From NCBI GenBank assembly GCA_036388295.1, contig DASVSC010000166.1, forward strand, positions 1 through 21,376: 21,376 bases of DNA, read 5' to 3'. Positions 6,209 to 12,877 of this stretch are shown one piece after another. Made by a program: the position numbers and the translations under genes. This DNA comes from RYN-431 sp036388295 (lineage in GTDB: Bacteria; Planctomycetota; Phycisphaerae; Tepidisphaerales; Tepidisphaeraceae). Numbering within the stretch: position 1 is the first letter of the stretch; every line of letters begins with the position of its first letter. Below the pieces are notes generated by a model. It made no database searches. It was not told where the DNA came from and saw only the letters and a program-made list of their open reading frames with translations.

Positions 6209-7435
6209 TCAAAGCCCCATCGGGCCGTCGCCGTGGGAGACGTAATCGTCGCGAACCGTCGTGTCTTCCGTCGGCAGTCGCCCGCCTTGGCCGACAAGGC
6301 CGCACAGGTCTTCGCCGCACGCATTTTGCGGCTGGCCGACGGGCGTGGGCGTCGTCGGGCAGTCCTGCGGGCGCACGGGCAGGCCGAAGCCGCTGCGCAG
6401 GGTCTTGCGGTGTTCCTGAATCTGCTTCAGTTCCCGCTTCGTGCCGATCGACGGCAACGCATTTGCTTCAGCGTCGTGGAGCATTTTCCACGCCATTTCA
6501 GACGCGGCCGCGCTGTCCCGCGCCGTCGGCACGCCCAGGTTCTTCCCGGCCAGCACGCTGCGCGCGAACACGTCGCACATCACGTCCAGCTTCTTGTCGT
6601 TGAACAAAGCGGTTTTGCGAGTGGTCGTGTTTACGCCGTGACAATCGATGGTGGCGGTCTGGAAGTCGTGCGTCATGCGGCAGATGCCGCGCGTGCCGAT
6701 CAGGTCGACGTAGCAGTTGTGCGTCTTTTCCTGAGCTAGATGGCCGTAAACGAAGCCCTGCGTGATGTCGAAGACCACGCCGTTCTCGAACGTGCCGTGC
6801 GCCTGCACCCACCACGGCTCGTCATGGCTCCACATGCGGATGCCCTGGGCGTGCCAGGTTTTGTACTCGCTGCCGGCGTACCAGCGGGCGACGTCCACGT
6901 AGTGCATGCCGCAGTCGTGGAACGGCGGGCCTTCGGGGGCGTGGCCTTCCCCGGGCATGTGGCCGGGCGTCATGTGGCAGACGCGGACGATCGCCAGATC
7001 GCCAATCTCACCCTCGGCGATGAAGGCCCGTATTTCCTTGTGATACCAGGCGTTCCGGTTGAACAGGTTCACGCCGACCAGCAGGCCGCTGGCTTCGATC
7101 TCGCTCACCAGTTCCCATTCGGTTTCGGCGTCGGCGGCGATCGGCTTTTCCGCCAGCACGTGGAAGCCGGCGCGAAGCGCCTGGCGGATTTGCGCCGGCC
7201 GGGCGTCGGCCAGGGTGAACAGGCCGACGGCGTCGAGCGTTTTGTCGTTGAAGATGTCGTCCGTACTGGCAGTGACCCGCGCCGTCGGCACGGTGCGGCC
7301 GGCGAGGCGGCGCGTCTCCTCGTGCGCGTCGCAGATCGTGACGATCTCGTACCGATCGTCCAACTGCATCATCGATACGAACCCACGCCCCATTCGGCCG
7401 AAACCGATGACGCCGATCCGGATTTTGCTTTTCAT
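6209..7435 (-). CDS. Gfo/Idh/MocA family NAD(P)-dependent sugar oxidoreductase
   Basis: A 408-residue protein with an N-terminal Rossmann domain (GVIGFGRMGRG, residues 8-18), the conserved EKP at 96-98 with the catalytic Lys97, and a C-terminal alpha/beta domain containing HDCGMHYVDVARW (173-185), where His178 and Asp181 sit at the usual active-site positions. Members oxidise or epimerise sugars, inositols or related polyols with NAD(P). The substrate is not readable. I chose the ATG at 7435 (MKSKIRIGV), which begins at the first strand. A GGAG lies 12 nt upstream, a little far. A TTG at 7453 would add six residues. Residues 352-408 form an unusual Pro/Gly/Cys-containing tail beyond the normal fold. 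It lies between rpe and accD in a minus-strand run. Confidence 0.88.
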   Translation of the reverse strand: MKSKIRIGVIGFGRMGRGFVSMMQLDDRYEIVTICDAHEETRRLAGRTVPTARVTASTDDIFNDKTLDAVGLFTLADARPAQIRQALRAGFHVLAEKPIAADAETEWELVSEIEASGLLVGVNLFNRNAWYHKEIRAFIAEGEIGDLAIVRVCHMTPGHMPGEGHAPEGPPFHDCGMHYVDVARWYAGSEYKTWHAQGIRMWSHDEPWWVQAHGTFENGVVFDITQGFVYGHLAQEKTHNCYVDLIGTRGICRMTHDFQTATIDCHGVNTTTRKTALFNDKKLDVMCDVFARSVLAGKNLGVPTARDSAAASEMAWKMLHDAEANALPSIGTKRELKQIQEHRKTLRSGFGLPVRPQDCPTTPTPVGQPQNACGEDLCGLVGQGGRLPTEDTTVRDDYVSHGDGPMGL

Positions 7436-7528
7436 AGAATCGAATCGCTCCAAAGGCCGCTACGTTCAGTATCGGCGCGCACGCCGGTGATCTTCGCAAT
7501 CGCGGCGCTGCTTTTCAACGACAATTTG

Positions 7529-8218
7529 TCACGCCACGACGGCCCGCTTCAGCGTCTCGGCCGTCGCGCGGCGGTCAGAGACGTCGAACAAAGCCGACCC
7601 GACCACGAACCAGTCCACGCCGGCCGCCCGCGCGGCAGCGATCGTGTCTGGGCCGATCCCGCCGTCTATTTCCAGCCGCTGGTTCGGGCCCAGCAGCGGC
7701 TTGATCCGACGCACCTTGTCGAGCTGGCCGGGCATGAACTTCTGCCCGCCGAAGCCGGGTTCGACGCTCATCACGAGGACCAAATCTACGTGCGGAAGCA
7801 CCCCAAGGATGCGTTCGACGGGCGTGCCCGGCTTGAGCGTCACGCCGACGCGACAGCCGAGGGCGCGAATGGCCGTCGCAGCGGCGATCGGGTCGCTCTG
7901 AACTTCAGGGGCTTCGACATGGAACGTCAGCACCTGCGCGCCGGCCTTCACGAATGCCGGCGCGTAGCGCAGCGGCTCATCGATCATCAGGTGCACGTCG
8001 AACAACAGGTCCGGCAGCGCGGGCCGAAGGCTTTTGACGATCGGCACGCCGAGCGACAGGTTCGGGACCAGGTGCCCGTCCATCACGTCGATGTGGATCA
8101 CGCCGCTGCCGACGGTCGATTCCACGGCCCGGACGTCGGCGGCCAGGTTGGCGAAGTCGGCCGAAAGGATGGAGGGCAGGATTTTCGGGCCGGCTTCGGT
8201 GAAGGCGTCGCGTGACAT
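7529..8218 (-). CDS. rpe: Ribulose-phosphate 3-epimerase
   Basis: A 229-residue TIM-barrel epimerase with all family signatures: PSILSADFANL (15-25), the metal and acid/base motif HIDVMDGHLVPN (42-53; His42, Asp44), HLM from His76, the phosphate and methionine-cap motif MSVEPGFGGQKF (150-161), and EIDGGI (183-188) with the second catalytic Asp185. It interconverts D-ribulose 5-phosphate and D-xylulose 5-phosphate in the cytoplasmic pentose phosphate pathway. The family is normally about 220 residues, so this is complete. The first ten residues are an extra N-terminal stretch before KILPSILSADF. No clear ribosome binding site precedes the ATG. It is the first gene of the minus-strand run that continues through the Gfo/Idh/MocA gene and accD. 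Confidence 0.96.
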   Translation of the reverse strand: MSRDAFTEAGPKILPSILSADFANLAADVRAVESTVGSGVIHIDVMDGHLVPNLSLGVPIVKSLRPALPDLLFDVHLMIDEPLRYAPAFVKAGAQVLTFHVEAPEVQSDPIAAATAIRALGCRVGVTLKPGTPVERILGVLPHVDLVLVMSVEPGFGGQKFMPGQLDKVRRIKPLLGPNQRLEIDGGIGPDTIAAARAAGVDWFVVGSALFDVSDRRATAETLKRAVVA

Positions 8219-8330
8219 GCCCGCACGTTAAGGCCGCGCCGCAGCGGCGACCAGAGGCCCTAATTGCTTTTCATACCCGTTACGCGGGCGGGGGCCTACG
8301 ATCGGTCGAACTGAACTTAAAGGAGACACG

Positions 8331-8555
8331 ATGTTCGGAAAACTCTTCAGCGGTTTCGCGGCGATGATGGTCCAGCGCTTTCTCACCCGCCAAGTGGCCG
8401 GCCGCGTCGCCGGCACGGCCGTCCGCGGCGGCGGCGGCATTCCCGGCCTGCTGGTCTGGCTGGGCGTGAGCTACGCCATCAACCGATTCATGAATCGCCG
8501 TCCCGCCGCCGGCCCCGTCCAACGCAGCGCCCGCCGTGGCCGTGTCTCGGTCTGA
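8331..8555 (+). CDS. Small hypothetical membrane protein
   Basis: A 74-residue protein of no recognised family. It starts with an amphipathic segment MFGKLFSGFAAMMVQRF (1-17), followed by RQVAGRVAGTAVRGGGG (20-36), one probable membrane-spanning helix IPGLLVWLGVSYAINRFM (37-54) and a strongly basic tail rich in Arg (56-71). Its reality is supported by an excellent ribosome binding site, AAAGGAG at 8319-8325, five nt before the ATG, and by a strong terminator 15 nt after its stop codon. It stands alone, divergent from rpe and convergent with gpsA. The positive tail would be expected to stay in the cytoplasm. No function is proposed. Confidence 0.75.
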   Translation: MFGKLFSGFAAMMVQRFLTRQVAGRVAGTAVRGGGGIPGLLVWLGVSYAINRFMNRRPAAGPVQRSARRGRVSV

Positions 8556-8569
8556 TTTTAATTCAGCCT

Positions 8570-8606
8570 CCCGGCCCGCGTCCGTCCGACGCGGGCCGGG
8601 CCTTTT
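8570..8606 (+). terminator. Intrinsic terminator of the small membrane protein gene
   Basis: CCCGGCCCGCGTC (8570-8582) pairs exactly with GACGCGGGCCGGG (8588-8600) around the loop CGTCC, followed by CCTTTT. The 13-bp stem begins 14 nt after the stop codon. The short U-run overlaps the end of the convergent gpsA gene. On the gpsA side no good U-run follows the stem. Confidence 0.85.
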
Positions 8607-9643
8607 CATTCGGCCTTCGGGTCGCGGCTCATCAAGTCTGTCAGGGCGCTGATGACTTCCTTGTCCTGGAAGAGGATCGCGAAGACCTCTTCCGTGATCG
8701 GCATTTCGACGTTGTGACGGGCGGCGAGTTGGCGAACGGCTTTCGTGGTCGGCACGCCCTCGGCGACGCTGTCCATCTTCGCCATAATGTCCGCCAGCTT
8801 TCGGCCTTTGCCGATCTGCTCGCCGACCGTGCGGTTTCGGCCTTCCGGGCTGACGCACGTGGTGATCAGATCGCCGAGTCCCGCCAAACCGCCGAAGGTC
8901 GACTGCTGAGCCCCCATCGCCATGCCCAGACGCGTGATTTCGACCAGGCCACGCGTGACGAGTGCGCTCTTGGCATTGTTGCCCGCGCCGAGGCCGTCGA
9001 GGATGCCCGCCGCGATGGCGACCACGTTCTTCGTCGCGCCGGCGAGTTCCACGCCGATCACGTCGTTGTTCGTGTAAAGCCGGAACCACTGCGTGCTCAT
9101 CGCCGCCTGCACCTGGCGGGCGAGCGCCTCGCTTTCGGAGGCGACGACGGCGGTGGCCGGCAGATATTTGGCGATTTCCGCGGCGATGTTCGGGCCGCTG
9201 ATCACGGCCAATTCGTTATCGCGCGGGCCGTTCGTCTGGCCGAGGACGTCGGCGATGATCTGGCTTGGCCGCAGCAGGGTGTCGTTTTCGATCCCCTTCG
9301 CCGCCGAGACGGCCGGCACGCCGCTGGGGACGTGCGGCTTCAAGCGTGTCCAGACCGACCGCATGTACTGCGTCGGGACGGCCGACAAAATCATCGTCGC
9401 TCCGTCGAACGCTTCCTTGTCGTTGGCCGTCAGACGCACTTCGTTGGGCACTTTCACGCCCGGCAGCAGGCGTCGCTGCTCGCGGTCCTGCATCAGCCGG
9501 TCGATGGAGGCTTCGAACGCGCCCCACATCGTCACGTGGTGGCCGCCCTGGGTCAGCATGATCGAGCAGACGGTCGCCATCGCGCCGTCGCCGAGAATCG
9601 TCACTCGTTCCTTCATCGTGGCGATTGTGGCGGGTGACCCCAT
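8606..9643 (-). CDS. gpsA: Glycerol-3-phosphate dehydrogenase [NAD(P)+]
   Basis: A 345-residue GpsA. VTILGDGAMATV (14-25) is the dinucleotide-binding loop, AAKGIE (114-119) holds the conserved Lys116, SGPNIAAEIA (149-158) the family motif, and AGATKNVVAIAAG carries the catalytic Lys205. NNAKSALVTRGL and TFGGLAGLGDLITTC follow in the C-terminal domain. It reduces dihydroxyacetone phosphate to sn-glycerol 3-phosphate, the backbone for membrane phospholipids. The glycine loop reads GDGAMA rather than the usual GAGxWG, so the third glycine is missing. The ATG at 9643 adds nine residues before MKERVTILGDG. The ATG at 9616 is an equally possible start, and neither has a clear ribosome binding site. 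The gene converges with the small membrane protein gene and diverges from the Kelch gene. Confidence 0.93.
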   Translation of the reverse strand: MGSPATIATMKERVTILGDGAMATVCSIMLTQGGHHVTMWGAFEASIDRLMQDREQRRLLPGVKVPNEVRLTANDKEAFDGATMILSAVPTQYMRSVWTRLKPHVPSGVPAVSAAKGIENDTLLRPSQIIADVLGQTNGPRDNELAVISGPNIAAEIAKYLPATAVVASESEALARQVQAAMSTQWFRLYTNNDVIGVELAGATKNVVAIAAGILDGLGAGNNAKSALVTRGLVEITRLGMAMGAQQSTFGGLAGLGDLITTCVSPEGRNRTVGEQIGKGRKLADIMAKMDSVAEGVPTTKAVRQLAARHNVEMPITEEVFAILFQDKEVISALTDLMSRDPKAE

Positions 9644-9687
9644 GATTGGCCAGTGAACAGGATTTAACGGTGTAATAAATTGACCCG

Positions 9688-9704
9688 GTCCTAGTCTCTA
9701 GGAC
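9688..9704 (+). promoter_or_regulatory. Hairpin enclosing the ribosome binding site of the Kelch gene
   Basis: GTCCTAG (9688-9694) and CTAGGAC (9698-9704) are exact reverse complements around TCT. The right arm contains the AGGA that would be the ribosome binding site, and the hairpin ends one nt before the ATG at 9706. A loose -10-like TAATAA at 9673-9678 would place transcription start near 9685, just before the hairpin, but no good -35 is seen. Pairing could lower translation, or the palindrome could be a protein-binding operator. Both are inference. Confidence 0.45.
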
Positions 9705-9705
9705 G

Positions 9706-11178
9706 ATGAGTAATCGTTTTTTCCGTTTCCTGAGCGTGGGGTGCGTCGTACTGGGCCTGTTGAGCGGCACGTCGCGCGCGGCCAATGACTTTAGCGTCCG
9801 GATCAACTTCGCACCCGAGTCGGCCCCCGACGCGCCCGGCTACCGCATCGACTACGGCGCTGAATACGGCCGCCGCAGCAACGGCCTGACGTACGGCTGG
9901 AATCGTGACAAACGGTCGGACACGTCGTACGAACAATCGGAATACGACACCGTCCGCGGCGACGCGCGGATTGCCTTCTACAGCGGCGACAGCTGGTCGA
10001 TCGCCGTCCCCGACGGGTGGTACGCCGTGCGTGCCCTCAGTGGCGACCCGTTCACCTTAGAAGCCGATTACCGCCTGAACGTCGAAGGCCAGCCGCTGCT
10101 CAAGGGCAAGCCTTACCCGGGGTTCCCGTTCATCGAAGGCCTGACGACCGTCAAGGTCACGGACGGCCGGCTGACAGTGACGAGCGCGCCAAGAGCCGCA
10201 GAAAATCGTCTGAACGCGATCCAGATTGCCGCGACCGACCCCCCCACGGCCGTGCCGGCCGGCGTGAACATCAGCTGGACGCGCGACGACTCCGTCCGCT
10301 CGCCCGTCGCCCGCGTCGAATCGGCCGTCGTCCGCATGGGCGATCTGCTGGTCGTCATGGGCGGCTTTACCGACCAATACCTTGCTGCCACGCGGCGGGT
10401 CGACGTGCTGAACACCAAGACCGGCGAATGGACCCGCTGGGCCGACCTGCCCGGCCCCGAAACCCACATCGCCGCCGCGACCGACGGCCGCTACATCTAC
10501 GCCGCCGGCGGCCAGACCGGGCCGCTGCTGTCGGACGACCTGACCGCCGCCGTTTACCGGTACGACCCGAAACGCGACGTCTGGGAACCCTTCGGCGAGT
10601 TGCCCGAAATTCGCGCGGGCGCTCAGATGCAGTACGTCAATAAGAAGTTGCACGTCATCGGCGGCGACGACGAGACCCGCGTGGTTGCGCAGTCTTCACA
10701 TTACGTGCTGGACCCGAAAGACCCCGACGCCGGCTGGCAGGAAGCCGCCCCGCTTCCGGTCGCGACCGACCATCACAGCAGCATCGTGGTCAACGGCGAC
10801 ATGTACATCCTCGGCGGAGAAATCGACCACGGCACCAGCTACATCACGCGCTCCGACTTCTTCGTTTATCAGGCCGGCGCGGACAAATGGGTCCGCCTGC
10901 CGGACATGCCGAGCGGTCTGAGCCACCAGGAAGCGTCTACGCTCACCGACGGCCGCCGTATCATCGCCATCGCCGGCCAGGCCGACGTGCAGCAGATCAG
11001 CGGTCTGGTCTACAGCTACGACATCGCCCGGGGCGTCTGGGAACAACACACGTCGCTGCCGACGCCCCGCAAGGGCGGCGTGGCTTGGCTGGACGGCAAG
11101 GTTCTCCAATACTTCGCCGGCGATGACGACAAGTTCGGCCAGCCGACCTGGTCCTATAAAGGCGTGATTCAGGATTGA
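9706..11178 (+). CDS. Secreted protein with N-terminal beta-sandwich (malectin/CBM-like) module and C-terminal Kelch repeats
   Basis: A 490-residue exported protein. Residues 1-25 form a signal peptide (basic NRFFR, hydrophobic core, GTSRA before AND). Residues about 28-175 form a beta-rich module, INFAPESAPDAPGYRIDYG with GLTYGWN at 60-66, SWSIAVPDGWYAVRALSGDP and VTDGRLTV, a pattern I recognise from planctomycete surface proteins and which resembles malectin-like carbohydrate-binding domains. From about residue 195 come Kelch-type blades, each with a strand such as VVMGG, YAAGG, HVIGG or YILGG followed by a W-x-x-L/M-P segment (EWTRWADLPG, DVWEPFGELPE, KWVRLPDMPS, VWEQHTSLPTP). These should form a beta-propeller. 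Role: probably extracellular or periplasmic glycan or protein binding. No catalytic motif is evident. The T2SS genes downstream might export it, but nothing in the sequence shows this. A terminator follows. Confidence 0.85.
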   Translation: MSNRFFRFLSVGCVVLGLLSGTSRAANDFSVRINFAPESAPDAPGYRIDYGAEYGRRSNGLTYGWNRDKRSDTSYEQSEYDTVRGDARIAFYSGDSWSIAVPDGWYAVRALSGDPFTLEADYRLNVEGQPLLKGKPYPGFPFIEGLTTVKVTDGRLTVTSAPRAAENRLNAIQIAATDPPTAVPAGVNISWTRDDSVRSPVARVESAVVRMGDLLVVMGGFTDQYLAATRRVDVLNTKTGEWTRWADLPGPETHIAAATDGRYIYAAGGQTGPLLSDDLTAAVYRYDPKRDVWEPFGELPEIRAGAQMQYVNKKLHVIGGDDETRVVAQSSHYVLDPKDPDAGWQEAAPLPVATDHHSSIVVNGDMYILGGEIDHGTSYITRSDFFVYQAGADKWVRLPDMPSGLSHQEASTLTDGRRIIAIAGQADVQQISGLVYSYDIARGVWEQHTSLPTPRKGGVAWLDGKVLQYFAGDDDKFGQPTWSYKGVIQD

Positions 11179-11207
11179 ATACAGCAGACTAGAAAACGAT
11201 AGCGAAT

Positions 11208-11247
11208 AGAGCGGGGACGCCGATTGCGGCGTCCCCGCTCTGTTTTT
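11208..11247 (+). terminator. Strong intrinsic terminator of the Kelch gene
   Basis: A perfect 15-bp stem, AGAGCGGGGACGCCG (11208-11222) with CGGCGTCCCCGCTCT (11227-11241), closes the loop ATTG and is followed by GTTTTT. It lies 30 nt after the stop codon. It isolates the Kelch gene from the sigma-factor cassette. Confidence 0.93.
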
Positions 11248-11365
11248 CCACGCCGTCTGAACGCCCATCCATTCAGCAGGCCAATACTTCTCAAAATAAT
11301 TCTCGTTCTGACGGAAGAAACTCGCCCGGCGGCGCAACTGTACTGTCGGCCTTACACTGGGGCGG

Positions 11366-11884
11366 ATGGCTGAAGGTTGGTCGGATGCCCAGTTGATGGC
11401 CGGGATTGCCCGGGGTGATTCGCACGCGATGCGGGAATTGCTCCGGCAGCACGGCAATTACCTGTTCGGCGTCGCCCGCACCCTCACCATTTCCCCGGCC
11501 GACGCCGAGGACGTGGTGCAGGAGACGCTGACCGCCCTGCTGACCGCGAAGTTCCGCGGTGACGCTGCACTGCGGACGTTTCTGGTCTCGATCGTGGTCC
11601 GCCAGGCGGCCCTCGTCCGACGCAAGAAACGACCGACGATGCGGCTGGCCAACCAGGATGATCTACCGGCCGGCGGGAACGAACAGGCGGCGGTCGACGC
11701 GAAACTGGACTTGGCCGCCCTGCTGGCGGACTTGTCGCCGGAGCACCGGGAAGTGCTGGTCCTGCGGGAACTGCAGGGCCATGATTACGAACAGATGGCC
11801 GAGACGCTCGGTGTGCCGCGGGGGACGATCGAAAGTCGTTTGCACCGGGCACGCGAACAACTCCGGCGGTTGTGGCAGCGATAG
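11366..11884 (+). CDS. ECF-type RNA polymerase sigma factor
   Basis: A 172-residue sigma-70-family factor of the extracytoplasmic-function type. Region 2 spans about residues 23-88, with DAEDVVQETLTALL (46-59) and the basic RRKKR end (85-89). A short linker leads to region 4 (about 120-170), with LSPEHREVLVLRELQGHDYEQMAETLG and the helix-turn-helix GVPRGTIESRLHRAREQL. It would bind core RNA polymerase and direct it to a small regulon. GGGGCGG lies just before the ATG. It is followed after 8 nt by the zinc-finger anti-sigma gene, the standard arrangement for a sigma factor held inactive at the membrane. No convincing promoter was found in the 118-bp gap upstream, though such operons are often self-activated. 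Confidence 0.93.
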   Translation: MAEGWSDAQLMAGIARGDSHAMRELLRQHGNYLFGVARTLTISPADAEDVVQETLTALLTAKFRGDAALRTFLVSIVVRQAALVRRKKRPTMRLANQDDLPAGGNEQAAVDAKLDLAALLADLSPEHREVLVLRELQGHDYEQMAETLGVPRGTIESRLHRAREQLRRLWQR

Positions 11885-11892
11885 ACGCAGCA

Positions 11893-12333
11893 ATGCACAT
11901 CGAACCGAACAAACTCAACGCCTTCCTCGACGGCGAACTGCCGCCCGCAGACGCGGCGGCCGTCGAAGCGCATCTGGCGGGCTGTCCCGCCTGTGCCGCG
12001 CTGGTGGTCGGCGACCGCGCGACGGGTGACCGGCTGCGTGCCGCCCCGCTGCCGGTGCCGTCGATGGACGCCCACCTGCGGTGGCTGAGCCAATGGCAGA
12101 TCGCCCGCGACCGCTCAGTGCGTCGCCTGGCCGGATGGATGACGGCCGCCGCCGCGGTGGTGCTGGGCGTGACGCTTTCGACCACGTTCGTCGGTCCGGC
12201 CCAGGCGCAACCGGCGTTGGCCGAGTGGGAAGCCGCGGCCTTCGGTTCGATGGATGACGACGACGCCCCGCGGACGGCCCGATTGTTCGCCGTCGATTTA
12301 GCACTGCCGCTGTCGGCGGAGGCGTCACAATGA
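11893..12333 (+). CDS. Zinc-finger (ZAS/zf-HC2) transmembrane anti-sigma factor
   Basis: A 146-residue protein with an N-terminal anti-sigma domain, LNAFLDGELPPADAAAVEAH, and the zinc motif H27-x3-C31-x2-C34 (HLAGCPAC). A single membrane helix follows at about 79-100 (LAGWMTAAAAVVLGVTLSTTFV), then an acidic, Ala-rich periplasmic tail with DDDD at 121-124. It should bind the upstream ECF sigma factor in the cytoplasm and release it on an envelope signal. I chose the ATG at 11893, which starts at the anti-sigma helix. A GTG at 11872 would add seven residues and overlap the sigma gene by 13 nt. The stop overlaps the next gene (ATGA). No protease gene for its degradation is present here. Confidence 0.88.
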   Translation: MHIEPNKLNAFLDGELPPADAAAVEAHLAGCPACAALVVGDRATGDRLRAAPLPVPSMDAHLRWLSQWQIARDRSVRRLAGWMTAAAAVVLGVTLSTTFVGPAQAQPALAEWEAAAFGSMDDDDAPRTARLFAVDLALPLSAEASQ

Positions 12334-12821
12334 CACGCCTCGTCGTCATCACCGGGTTTATCGTGGCGTTCCTCGCCGGCGTGATGGCCGGTGTGACGAT
12401 TCGCCGACCCGGGCCGCCGCCCGCTTCACGCGAAGCCGGTGGGCGTCAGAGCTTCATCGCCAACCAGCTCGGCCTGACCGCCGACCAGCAGACACAAATG
12501 AAGGCGATCTGGCAGGACGTCAGCCGACGCGGAACGCCCGACCAGCGCGGGAAGCGCGGCGGCATTCGCCGCGAACAGGAAGAGGCCGTCGCCCGCCTGA
12601 TCCGGCCGGAAGACCGGGCGGCTTACGACCGAACGGTCGCCGAGTTCCAGGCGAAGCTGGACCAGATCGAAACCGACGGCAAGCGTTCTTTTCAGCAAGC
12701 CGTCGAAAAAACCAAGGCGATTTTAACGCCGGACCAACTCAAGAAGTATGACGAACTGCTAGCCCGCCCCGGCGACCGCGATAAGGACCGGGAACACCCG
12801 GCCACGCGGCCGAACGGTTGA
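12330..12821 (+). CDS. Membrane-anchored LTxxQ (Spy/CpxP-like) protein
   Basis: A 163-residue protein with an N-terminal hydrophobic anchor (VVITGFIVAFLAGVMAGV, 5-22) and a helical, charged periplasmic part. Two LTxxQ-type motifs are visible, LGLTADQQTQM (47-57) and ILTPDQLKKYDELL (131-144). They flank a long amphipathic helix rich in Arg, Glu and Gln, as in the Spy/CpxP fold, whose known members are periplasmic chaperones or metal- and stress-responsive regulators. The gene overlaps the anti-sigma stop by 4 nt (ATGA), so the product is part of the same regulatory unit and may sense envelope stress or damp the response. The anchor lacks a clear cleavage site, so it is probably an uncleaved membrane tether. 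The Pro/Arg-rich C-terminus (146-163) looks disordered. Confidence 0.78.
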   Translation: MTRLVVITGFIVAFLAGVMAGVTIRRPGPPPASREAGGRQSFIANQLGLTADQQTQMKAIWQDVSRRGTPDQRGKRGGIRREQEEAVARLIRPEDRAAYDRTVAEFQAKLDQIETDGKRSFQQAVEKTKAILTPDQLKKYDELLARPGDRDKDREHPATRPNG

Positions 12822-12877
12822 CGGCGGGCGGCGGAGGATCGGCGAAGTTTCTTTCAACCTCCCGAAAGGAGAACGGT

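Noticed and set aside
6740..8215. A 491-codon open frame on the plus strand opposite the Gfo/Idh/MocA and rpe genes
   Set aside because: Its composition is that of a complement of high-GC coding sequence, and the opposite strand carries two well-supported enzymes.
8264..8302. TTGCTT and TACGAT as a promoter for the small membrane protein gene
   Set aside because: The spacing is 27 nt, far from the 16-18 nt needed by the housekeeping sigma factor.
9706..9747. Possible lipoprotein signal (SVGC) at the start of the Kelch protein
   Set aside because: The -3 position is Ser, the hydrophobic core continues past the Cys, and a normal signal peptidase I site (SRA) follows. It is more likely a standard signal peptide.
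11248..11365. ECF-type autoregulatory promoter before the sigma factor gene
   Set aside because: GAAACT near 11320 could be a -35, but no convincing partner element was found at the expected spacing, so I could not support it.
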